From contig CALDSU010000004.1 of assembly GCA_937924525.1 (NCBI GenBank), positions 358,399 through 422,398 of the forward strand: DNA of 64,000 nt, given 5' to 3'. Origin of the DNA: an uncultured Bryobacteraceae bacterium. GTDB lineage: Bacteria > Acidobacteriota > Terriglobia > Bryobacterales > Bryobacteraceae. Positions within the stretch are counted from its first letter, which is position 1, and the number at the start of each line of letters is the position of its first letter. Both the position numbers and the translations under genes were made by a program. The notes under the pieces are model-generated. The model saw nothing but the letters and a program-made list of their open reading frames with translations, was not told the origin of the DNA and did no database searches. Positions 35,933 through 43,388 of the stretch are shown one piece after another.

Positions 35933-37087
35933 ATGCTGAGGATCACGCTGCGCTTTCTTCCCGCGCTGCTGGCGGCGGGCGCCGCGTTCGCCGCCGATAT
36001 GGAGCACGTCCCCGTTCTGCGGGACGACACGCTTTACTACATCACTCCCTGGCTGGCGCGTCTGCGCAACGGGGACTTGGTGGTGACCGCCCGCGAAGCC
36101 TACGCCCGGGAGGCGCCGCAGCGCGGCCACCTGGATCCGACGGCGCGCGGCGTGATGGTGCGGTCGCGCGACGGAGGCCGCACGTGGTCGCCCAAAATCG
36201 TCTTCGACGACGAAACGTACCGTTTCTCGCAAACGCAGGATCCGCCCATCATGGAAATCTCCGACGGGACGCTGCTGGTGACGTTGTATAGCTGGTCCGT
36301 CAGTCCGTTGCCCATCGGTTTTCCGTCGCCGCGCCGGGCGTTTGTCGCTACGTTTGACGGTTTGTGGACGCGGGCCTCGAGCGATGGCGGCGTTACCTGG
36401 ACTGCGCGGCGGCCCGTGTCGGTGGCGGGTCTCCCGCCGCTCTCTGCCCGCGTGCCGCCGGTCGAGCTGCCCGGTGGGACGCTGGTGATGGCGGTTTACG
36501 ACGAAGGGCCGAAGCGGAGCGGGCTGGAGTGGTCGCGGTGCTGGTCGATCCGCTCGGCGGACCGCGGCGTGACGTGGGGCGGCGCGGCGCTGATCGCGGA
36601 AGATGACCAGCACCGCCGCAATTTCGAGGAGCCGAGCCTGCTGCGCCTGCGCAGCGGCAAACTGCTCGCCATGATGCGCATCACCGCCGGCCGCTCTCCG
36701 TTATGGCCGGACGAGAAGGAAGGCTACCTCTGGCAGAGCGAGTCCGCCGACGAGGGCCGCTCGTGGTCCCCACCGATAAAAACGGCCATCTGGGGCTATC
36801 CGGCGGACGTGATCGAACTCAAGGACGGCCGCCTGCTGTGCGTGTACGGCTACCGGCGCAAACCCTATGGCGTGCGTGCGGTGATCAGCCGGGACGGCGG
36901 CCGCACCTGGGACCTGGCCCGCGAGATCGTCCTGCGGGACGACGGCGGCGACCGCGACCTGGGCTACCCGAGTTCGGTCGAATTCTCCGATGGCCGCGTC
37001 CTGACCGTGTACTGGATCCACCACGAGAAGCCCGGCGACCCAAAGTCCGCGACGCGCTACGTGGCGGGCACGTTCTGGCGTCCGTAA
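35933..37087 (+). CDS. Secreted BNR-repeat sialidase-like protein
   Basis: 384 aa from the ATG that opens a signal peptide (MLRITLRFLPALLAAGAAFA). The frame is open 216 bp further upstream, but that part has no coding character. Five Asp-box (S-x-D-x-G-x-T-W) motifs mark a six-bladed propeller: SRDGGRTW, SSDGGVTW, SADRGVTW, SADEGRSW and SRDGGRTW. Exo-sialidases and related glycosidases share this fold. The sugar released is unknown. Confidence 0.85.
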   Translation: MLRITLRFLPALLAAGAAFAADMEHVPVLRDDTLYYITPWLARLRNGDLVVTAREAYAREAPQRGHLDPTARGVMVRSRDGGRTWSPKIVFDDETYRFSQTQDPPIMEISDGTLLVTLYSWSVSPLPIGFPSPRRAFVATFDGLWTRASSDGGVTWTARRPVSVAGLPPLSARVPPVELPGGTLVMAVYDEGPKRSGLEWSRCWSIRSADRGVTWGGAALIAEDDQHRRNFEEPSLLRLRSGKLLAMMRITAGRSPLWPDEKEGYLWQSESADEGRSWSPPIKTAIWGYPADVIELKDGRLLCVYGYRRKPYGVRAVISRDGGRTWDLAREIVLRDDGGDRDLGYPSSVEFSDGRVLTVYWIHHEKPGDPKSATRYVAGTFWRP

Positions 37088-37105
37088 GGCGGACAGGGCC
37101 GCGGA

Positions 37106-38977
37106 TTACCCCGCCGCCCGCATGGACGCCGCGCTGAACCAGCGCTGGCGATCTTCGGCGGTGAGCAGGGCGCCTTGCAGGCGCTCGGTGCGCCCGACGT
37201 GCCAGAAAAGCAAATCGCCGTGCCCCAGCAGGTTCTCGGCGCCGGCGTCCAGGATGACCATGCGCGATTCGATTGGGCTGTTGGTTTTCAGGCTGACGCG
37301 CGCCGGCAGATTGGCGACCAGCGGCCCGCCGATGATGTTGCGGCTGGGATGCTGGGTGGCGATGATCAAGTGGATCGCCGCCGCACGCGCTTTGGAGCCC
37401 AACCGGGCGATCAACCCCTCGATGCGCTGGCGATCGGCGCGGTGGGCCAAAATCAGGTCGGCATACTCGTCGCAAACACAAACGATCCGGGGAAGCACCT
37501 CGCCAGTGCGGCGGGCGTACTCCCTGATCGAGGCGTCACCCGCCATGAGCGCGTAGCGCCGCTCCATTTCCCCCACGAGTTCTTCGAGCGCCTGCGCGGC
37601 GGAGTGTTCGGGCGGCAAAACCAGCGGCAGGTGGAGAAAGGGGGATGCCGCGAGCTCGGAGAAGGCGTTGCGTTTGGGGTCGATCAGGAGCAATCGCAAA
37701 GTGCGCGGGGTGTTGCGGGCGATCAGGCCGGCCAAGGCGGTGCGCAGCCACTCGCTCTTGCCGCTGCCGGTGGTGCCCGCCACCAGCAGATGTGAGGTTA
37801 ACGCGTCGCTCAGGTCCGCGGCGCGCAGCTTGCCGCTCAGATCGACGCCCACCGGCGTCCAGGCGGAGCCGGTGAGCGGGTCCGCGGGCGGCAATTGCGC
37901 TTCCACCTCGGCGAACGAAACGACGCGGCGGTCCTCGCGTTGCACATCCACCACCAGGCAGCCGTTGTCGATCTGCACAAACGGCGGGGTGGGCAGGTTT
38001 AGGCGCAGTTGAAGATCGGCGGCCAATCGAAGCACGCGCCGAACCGGCACGCCACGCTCGGGCTCCACCTGAAAACGCAGGTATGCGGGACCGGCCACCG
38101 GCTGGCGGTCCACGCGAGCCGGCGCGCCATGGTCGGCCAGGGCCTGTTCCAGCATTTCCGCCAGCCGGAACCAGGCCGGGGAGTGCGCGGCTGGGTCTGC
38201 ACGCGCGCCCGGCGGGACCGGTTGACCCGGCAGCGCGCTAGCCAGCCTGGCGGCAAGTTGCCGGAGTTTGCGCCGTGCATCCTGAAGCTGGACAGCGGTG
38301 TAGAGCCGTTCTTCCAACTCGGGACGGAAGTGGACGAGGGCCAGCGCGCCCCTCGGATCCTTTCGGGCGAGCAGTTCGTAGTACAAAGCCGCCTGCGCCA
38401 GGTCGGCTTCCGGCGTCCCGCGCCCGAGTTTGTATTCGATGACGCACCATTCGCCGGAGGGTTTGCGGAGCACCCCGTCGGCGATGCCGGAGACACGCAC
38501 CGGATGACGCCAGCCGGGCTCGAGGAACTCGGCCTCGATTTCCTGCTCGACCAGGGACAGCCGGTCGGCGCCTTCCCAGCGCTCGGTGCGGGCGTCGTAC
38601 CGGAGCAGCCCGGCGTCACGCGCCGCAGCCAGCAGCCCATGAGACCAGCGGCAGAAGGCTTCCGCGGCGGCCCAGAATCGAAGCGCCTCGCCCGCGTAAG
38701 CCTGGAGTGCGGCCTGCAACTGGCTGAGTCCCGGGCCGGCCCACGCCTGGTAAACAGCGGACGGCAGCCGCACGGCGTCGTCCAGATTTCCATCCTGGTA
38801 GATGCGCTGCCAACCCTCGCCGGGCGCGGGATTCCACAGACCGGCGCAAACTTTGTGAAACAGATCGCCCAGCCGGGGGAGGGACGGCTCGCCCTCGCCC
38901 GCGCTGGCAAGGCGCGCGATTTCCCGCCGCACTTCCGCCACCTTTACGGTCACCGCCTCGCGCCTAATGGGATTCAT
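37106..38977 (-). CDS. RecB-type PD-(D/E)XK nuclease fused to an FtsK/SpoIIIE motor
   Basis: 623 aa from ATG at 38977, which overlaps the stop of the ATPase gene by 14 bp; an in-frame ATG at 39061 would add 28 residues. The first third holds a Cas4/RecB-like nuclease core: G-x-x-D (GIADG, Asp167), E-x-K (CVIEYKLG, Glu181 and Lys183) and Q-x-x-x-Y (QAALYY, Gln195 and Tyr199). The C-terminal half is an FtsK-family motor with Walker A GTTGSGKS (401-408), LLLIDPKRNAFSEL, Walker B VCVCDEYADL (Asp503, Glu504) and a sensor-like IIATQHPS. There are no membrane segments and no gamma domain for KOPS, so this is not the cell-division translocase. It would cut DNA that it moves. Last gene of the wHTH-ATPase-nuclease operon. 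Confidence 0.85.
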   Translation of the reverse strand: MNPIRREAVTVKVAEVRREIARLASAGEGEPSLPRLGDLFHKVCAGLWNPAPGEGWQRIYQDGNLDDAVRLPSAVYQAWAGPGLSQLQAALQAYAGEALRFWAAAEAFCRWSHGLLAAARDAGLLRYDARTERWEGADRLSLVEQEIEAEFLEPGWRHPVRVSGIADGVLRKPSGEWCVIEYKLGRGTPEADLAQAALYYELLARKDPRGALALVHFRPELEERLYTAVQLQDARRKLRQLAARLASALPGQPVPPGARADPAAHSPAWFRLAEMLEQALADHGAPARVDRQPVAGPAYLRFQVEPERGVPVRRVLRLAADLQLRLNLPTPPFVQIDNGCLVVDVQREDRRVVSFAEVEAQLPPADPLTGSAWTPVGVDLSGKLRAADLSDALTSHLLVAGTTGSGKSEWLRTALAGLIARNTPRTLRLLLIDPKRNAFSELAASPFLHLPLVLPPEHSAAQALEELVGEMERRYALMAGDASIREYARRTGEVLPRIVCVCDEYADLILAHRADRQRIEGLIARLGSKARAAAIHLIIATQHPSRNIIGGPLVANLPARVSLKTNSPIESRMVILDAGAENLLGHGDLLFWHVGRTERLQGALLTAEDRQRWFSAASMRAAG

Positions 38978-40856
38978 CCGCAAAGCCCTCAGCAACGAAA
39001 GCAAACAGGACCGCAGGCGGCCCGGCCAGGACTCCGAGTTGACCGGAACAATGACGCGCACAGTTAAGAATTTCCTCCTCGGAGGTCTGCAAGTACGCCG
39101 CGGCCTCGCTGGCCAGGATCACGTGACGCTCCGCTACATAATCCAACAGATTCCGCGCCCGCGCCGGGGAAGCCGGCGTTTGCTCCGGCACTTCTCCGGC
39201 AAGCTCGTCGAGCAAGCGGTGCAGCGGCTCGGGCAGGGTTTCCGTTAGCCACTGGGCTACGGTCGCGCTTTCCAGCGTCTGCCCGGCGCAGGCCAGGTCG
39301 CCGCTCTGGGCGTCGGCGAGGAGTCTGCGGAGCGCATCGAGGGCGGCCAGCGCTTCGGCCGGCGGCTGCACCAGGCGCGCGCCCCGCTCCTCCAGCATCG
39401 TCAAATATGCACGCGTTTTGAGAGCGTGCGCGCCAATCGCCAGCGCGGCGGGCCGGAGCAAAACCACCCGCGGGTAAGCCCCGGTGATATCTGCATCAAG
39501 GATGCTTTTCAGGCGCCGCGGCAGCCTCTGCGGGGATTGGTGGCAGAAGCTTACCGCAGTAGCTTGCCGCCCGTCGCCGAACACCAGGTCCACCGAGCGC
39601 GCGTGCTCCGGGCGGCGCTCCCGCTCGTGCACCTCGGCCAGCGCCAGCAGTTTGGGCAGTCCGTGCGCGAGCACGGTTTCCAACGCTTCCGTGCCTTTGC
39701 GCAGGGCCTCGTCGCACAGCGCCTCGAACCGGCGGGCCAGAAAGCGCGCCGGGCTTTCCGGCGCCGGCAACGCGCCACCGCGGCGGCGGCTCTCGAAGAC
39801 CTGTTCGGCGTGGTGGATCACGCGCCGGGCCTCGCAACTGTCCAGCTTCTCGAATAGCGGCCGGAAATCCTCATCCTGCAAAGGCCACAGCGACCCTCGC
39901 GCCGCGCTTTCCGCCAGCGTCGGCACTAAGGCAAGCCGGGCGCGCAGCAAGGCCCGCGCCTCTTCCCAGTTCAGGGGACGCAGGTTTGCGCGGTACTTCC
40001 AAATGCGATCTTGAAACTGCCGGAAGAAAACGATCTTCGCGTCCCCGTCCCTCGACAGTTCTTCGTAGTACGCAGACTGGATGCAGGAAACGACCAGGAG
40101 ATTCGGCTGCATGTCGTGGAGCATGGCGGCGATCCGGACATACGCGTGGAGTCCGCGCAGGTCGCCCGGGTAGGCTTCTAAAGATTCCACTTGATCGCAG
40201 CAGAACACCACCGGGTGGGGTTCATTAAGGCGAACCAGCGCGCCGATGACGCGCAACGACTGGTCTTCTAAAGAATCCTCGTCATCGGTGTCTTCGGCGA
40301 TTCCGAGGGAGTTCAGCGCATGCTGCGAAAGCGCGTCTCCGGCCAGCCAATGGGCGCAGAGATTGCGGTGTGTCCCCTGGCGATATTTGCCGAGCACCGT
40401 GCGGAGATTGAACGAGAAAACTGCGCGGTCGAGGTAATCCTCAAACGCCTGGTCGTCACCTTTCGCGGCGAGAATCCTTTGCAGTTGCGGAACCCCCCCC
40501 GCCGTCGGGCGGCGAAGATCGTGGACAAAGCGCTGCCGGAGAAAGCGGCACAAGTGGGCGGCGGACGATTCCAGCCGGGTGTACACGAACAGTACTTCGG
40601 GACGCCGGGCGATCAGGTGAGCGCGCAGCCGCGCCAACAGGTGGGTCTTGCCCGAGCCAGGATAGCCGGTCACCATCAAACCGGCGCCGCATCGGTTCGC
40701 CTCTACGGAATCCAGGAGCCGGAGGCATTGCTCAAAAGGCTCCCGGTTGATCTCGGCAACGTCGCCTTCGGTTTCCGTCCAGGCATCGGGGATGACGGAA
40801 CGCGCGAACGGGTTACGCAGCGTCGAGAGGTCAATCGCGCCAGGAGAGTCCGCCAT
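38964..40856 (-). CDS. Large P-loop ATPase of the wHTH-ATPase-nuclease operon
   Basis: 630 aa. The AAA+-like core has Walker A GYPGSGKT (64-71) and Walker B VVFCCDQVESL (Asp221). The region after it reads LLVVSCIQSAYYEELSRDGD with a possible sensor. The last 200 residues include a beta-rich stretch (SVDLVFGDGRQATAVSFCHQ, then PRVVLLRPAALAIG) that looks like a restriction-endonuclease-like fold without a plain catalytic set, and end with a winged-helix-like segment (VAERHVILASEAAAYLQTSE). ORC/Cdc6-like or BREX-type ATPases are the closest kinds I can name; no family is certain. It overlaps the wHTH gene by 26 bp and the nuclease gene by 14 bp. Confidence 0.8.
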   Translation of the reverse strand: MADSPGAIDLSTLRNPFARSVIPDAWTETEGDVAEINREPFEQCLRLLDSVEANRCGAGLMVTGYPGSGKTHLLARLRAHLIARRPEVLFVYTRLESSAAHLCRFLRQRFVHDLRRPTAGGVPQLQRILAAKGDDQAFEDYLDRAVFSFNLRTVLGKYRQGTHRNLCAHWLAGDALSQHALNSLGIAEDTDDEDSLEDQSLRVIGALVRLNEPHPVVFCCDQVESLEAYPGDLRGLHAYVRIAAMLHDMQPNLLVVSCIQSAYYEELSRDGDAKIVFFRQFQDRIWKYRANLRPLNWEEARALLRARLALVPTLAESAARGSLWPLQDEDFRPLFEKLDSCEARRVIHHAEQVFESRRRGGALPAPESPARFLARRFEALCDEALRKGTEALETVLAHGLPKLLALAEVHERERRPEHARSVDLVFGDGRQATAVSFCHQSPQRLPRRLKSILDADITGAYPRVVLLRPAALAIGAHALKTRAYLTMLEERGARLVQPPAEALAALDALRRLLADAQSGDLACAGQTLESATVAQWLTETLPEPLHRLLDELAGEVPEQTPASPARARNLLDYVAERHVILASEAAAYLQTSEEEILNCARHCSGQLGVLAGPPAVLFAFVAEGFADESH

Positions 40857-41793
40857 AGTAAACGCCGTCCTCGTCGCGGGGAAGCAAGTCCCGTTCCTCG
40901 GGAGTCAAATGGGCCGGTGAGGGATGCGGGGAAATGTAGATCCTGCGCTCTTTCGCCAAACGGAAAATCGCTTCGTCAAACTGCGCTTTGGACACGCCCT
41001 GAAGCGCAGACGATTTGCGGAGGTGGGGCATGGTGACCAGCAGGCCTTTCTGGGGCTCGATGCGGAGAATCGCGTCGAGGATCAACTCCGCGACGCGGGA
41101 AGCCTGCGCTCCCGCGGACACGCCGAGCACCGCATTCCACTCGTCCCTCGCGCGCTGATAGGCGCGCTCGGCCACGCGGCGGACAAACGCCTCCAAGTCC
41201 CCGGGCGGCGCGAAGAGCAGCTTCGCGGCTTTGTGTTCGCGCAGCGCGCCGGTCCCCCGCAGGTATGCGATTTCCTTGTTCGCCTGCGCCGGCGTATGCC
41301 ACGGCAATTGCTCGACGGCGCGGGCGGCGAGTTCCTTGCGGGTGAGCGGCAGGTGGGCGGCGGCGTCCAGCAGGACTCTGGCGAGCGAGGGCAGCGGCTC
41401 CCGCGAGACCAACTGCCGCGCGCCGGCGCCGGCCAGATGGAGCTTGCCCGCGGCGGCCAAGGCAGGCAACGCCTTCCTGAGCGCGGCGGGTTTGACGCCA
41501 GCGGGCGCCAAGCGCCCCGCGAGCCCGGCCACATTCTGCCGGCCCTCGGCGAGGGCCGCCAGAATCTGCCGCTCGACAAAGGCGCTTTCGGGTTCGAGCG
41601 CGTACCGCTTTCCTGACCAAGCGTGGATGCGGCCCGCGGACACCAACCCGGCCAGAGCTTCGGCGAAGGCTTTGGGCTTGACGCCGCGGCCGGCGCCGCG
41701 CCGGCGTAGTTCTGCGCCGGGAAGCGGCGTCCCGGCGGCCCCGAGTTCCGCCAGCAGCGCGTCCGCGGCCGGGGCCAGGAGAAAGTCGCTCAA
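40831..41793 (-). CDS. Multi winged-helix protein, first gene of the ATPase-nuclease operon
   Basis: 320 aa, alanine-rich and helical, with what look like three or four winged-helix units in tandem (GRGVKPKAFAEALAGLVSAG, AGVKPAALRKALPALAAAG, KEIAYLRGTGALREHKAAKL and GVSKAQFDEAIFRLAKERRI). Such stacked winged helices bind DNA or assemble complexes. The start is TTG; a TACAAT (complement of 41802-41807) stands 8 bp before it. There is no ATPase or nuclease motif. The gene follows the aldo/keto reductase gene by 23 bp on the same strand, but the TACAAT may give it its own promoter. No database family was recognised. Confidence 0.75.
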   Translation of the reverse strand: MSDFLLAPAADALLAELGAAGTPLPGAELRRRGAGRGVKPKAFAEALAGLVSAGRIHAWSGKRYALEPESAFVERQILAALAEGRQNVAGLAGRLAPAGVKPAALRKALPALAAAGKLHLAGAGARQLVSREPLPSLARVLLDAAAHLPLTRKELAARAVEQLPWHTPAQANKEIAYLRGTGALREHKAAKLLFAPPGDLEAFVRRVAERAYQRARDEWNAVLGVSAGAQASRVAELILDAILRIEPQKGLLVTMPHLRKSSALQGVSKAQFDEAIFRLAKERRIYISPHPSPAHLTPEERDLLPRDEDGVYYGGLSWRD

Positions 41794-41816
41794 CGACCGC
41801 TATTGTAATGCACTCG

Positions 41817-42785
41817 TCAGCGGTGGTAGTTGGGCCGCGCGCCGCGCAGTTTGCTCCACACGCGGTCGCATGCCTGCACCGTATCGTCGGAAAGCGGCCC
41901 TTCGGCCAGGGCGCGCACGTTCTCTTCCAGTTGTTCCAGGCGAGACGCCCCCAGAATCACCGCGTCCGCGGGAGTGTGGTGGAGCAGCCAGTTGAGCGCG
42001 AGACTGATCAGGGAGCGGCCCGCCGCCGCGGCGATCGCCCGTAATTGTTCCACGGCGTCAAAGGCCGCATCGTTCCAGTAGCGGTCCAGGTACATCTGGT
42101 TGCCGTCGAAGCGGGTGCCCGCCACGGGAGCGCTGCGCTGCTGTTTGCCGGTGAGCATTCCTCCGGCGAGCGGATTGTACACCACGGTGGCGACGCCGAA
42201 TTCGCGGCACATCGGCAGGTATTCAGCTTCGATGCCCCGCGCGATCAGGTTGTACATCGGCTGCGTCACGGTGATCGGCACGAAACCGCGCCGGTCCGCG
42301 ATCCAGTGCATTTGACACACCTGCCAGGCGGCATAGTTGGAACAGGCCGGATAGCGGACCTTTCCGGCTTTCACCAGTTCGTTCAGCGTGGCCAGGGTTT
42401 CTTCGAGGGGAGTCGAGTAGTCCGGCTGATGGAGGTAGTAAAGGTCCAGATAGTCGGTCCGCAACCGGCGCAGAGAGTCGTCGACGGCGCGCAGGATGGC
42501 GGACCGCGAAAGGCCGCTTTCATCCGGGCCCTCGCCCATCTTGCCGCGCACTTTGCTGGCCAGGACCACCTGATGCCGGCGCCCCTGAAGCGCGCGGCCC
42601 AGGATTTCCTCGCTTACGCCCTGCTGGTAAATGTTGGCCGTATCCAGGAAATCAATGCCGAGGTCGAAACAGCGGTGGAGGATTCGGCCTGCGTCCGGTT
42701 CGCGGACCTGGCCGCCGAAGGTCATGGTCCCGAAGCAGGCGCGGGACACGGTCAAACTGGTTCTGCCGAGGGTGGTGCGTTGCAT
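41817..42785 (-). CDS. Aldo/keto reductase
   Basis: 322 aa. The catalytic tetrad of the family is visible: Asp in FLDTANIY with its Tyr, Lys in VLASKVRG, and His in YYLHQPD. The C-terminal NADP-binding segment ILGASRLEQLEENV is typical of the AKR11/12 (YajO/Tas-like) branch. It probably reduces small aldehydes or sugars with NADPH. A TATAAT box (complement of 42793-42798) lies 7 bp before the ATG, with no Shine-Dalgarno sequence, so the message is probably leaderless. A tandem repeat overlaps this promoter. Confidence 0.9.
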   Translation of the reverse strand: MQRTTLGRTSLTVSRACFGTMTFGGQVREPDAGRILHRCFDLGIDFLDTANIYQQGVSEEILGRALQGRRHQVVLASKVRGKMGEGPDESGLSRSAILRAVDDSLRRLRTDYLDLYYLHQPDYSTPLEETLATLNELVKAGKVRYPACSNYAAWQVCQMHWIADRRGFVPITVTQPMYNLIARGIEAEYLPMCREFGVATVVYNPLAGGMLTGKQQRSAPVAGTRFDGNQMYLDRYWNDAAFDAVEQLRAIAAAAGRSLISLALNWLLHHTPADAVILGASRLEQLEENVRALAEGPLSDDTVQACDRVWSKLRGARPNYHR

Positions 42786-42792
42786 CGGCCCG

Positions 42793-42827
42793 ATTATAAC
42801 CGGGCGCTCGTTATAACCGGGCGCTCG
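42793..42827 (-). promoter_or_regulatory. TATAAT -10 box overlapping a 17-bp tandem repeat
   Basis: Two perfect 17-bp copies (TTATAACCGGGCGCTCG on the plus strand, 42794-42810 and 42811-42827) lie directly before the aldo/keto reductase gene. Read on the minus strand each ends in a GGTTATAA box, and the proximal one forms TATAAT with the next bases. A -10 here would put the transcript start at or within a base or two of the start codon. Apart from this repeat I see nothing in the 311 bp between the reductase gene and the small gene at 43097. Confidence 0.6.
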
Positions 42828-43096
42828 CCCGGCGCCTGTCCGTTCTTCGGCGGGAGGCGGTCCGCCTGCGGCCCACTCGGCGCGCGCGTCACCCTGGCGC
42901 GGGAGCGAAAGCGAATGCTCCGGATGGCCGATTCCCCGCGCTTACCCGGCGAAAGCGCAGGCAAAACCGGTTCCTGATGTTGACCGCAGGCCCGCGATCG
43001 ATCGGCAACGACGCCGGTGGCTCCAACGAGCGGCGCCGCGCCTGGACAATCTGCCTGTTTTTGTGTCGCTCTGGTCCCCCACCGCCGGGCGCCGGG

Positions 43097-43258
43097 TCAG
43101 GCAACCCGGCGGGGCGTGGTGCGCAATTTAGCTTGCTCCTGAGCGTACTCTTCCAGCAACTGGATAATCTGGTCCAACCTCTCGCGCCGGGCATGCAGCA
43201 ATGCCAACCGGTCGTCGAGGGATCTTGCAGGAAGGGGGGAGGTACTAAGGTTCTGCAT
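43097..43258 (-). CDS. Small coiled-coil protein, 53 aa
   Basis: A short minus-strand frame with coding character: MQNLSTSPLPARSLDDRL then a charged helix with heptad pattern (ALLHARRERLDQIIQLLEEY, then AQEQAKLRTTPRRVA). Short helical proteins of this kind (RR-x-x-L/I-D-x-x-I-x-x-LEEYA) recur in Acidobacteriota genomes. It diverges from the helicase gene. The region before it is unusually AT-rich for this window and contains possible promoter sequence. No function known. Confidence 0.5.
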   Translation of the reverse strand: MQNLSTSPLPARSLDDRLALLHARRERLDQIIQLLEEYAQEQAKLRTTPRRVA

Positions 43259-43388
43259 GCTTATATTACTACTAGGACCGCAATATCCCTACAATTCCCC
43301 CAAGGCAGTGATTCTCCAACAACGTTGCGGGTTTTATGCCGCGGCAAAAGGGGGGTGACGCGCCTAGGACGGTGGAAGCGAAGAGCTC

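Noticed and set aside
38977..39061. Longer start of the nuclease-FtsK gene
   Set aside because: It would overlap the ATPase gene by about 98 bp; ATG at 38977 gives a 14-bp overlap and a plainer N-terminus. Kept only as an alternative.
42794..42827. CRISPR-like or attachment repeat
   Set aside because: Only two adjoining copies with no spacer, no cas genes, no integrase.
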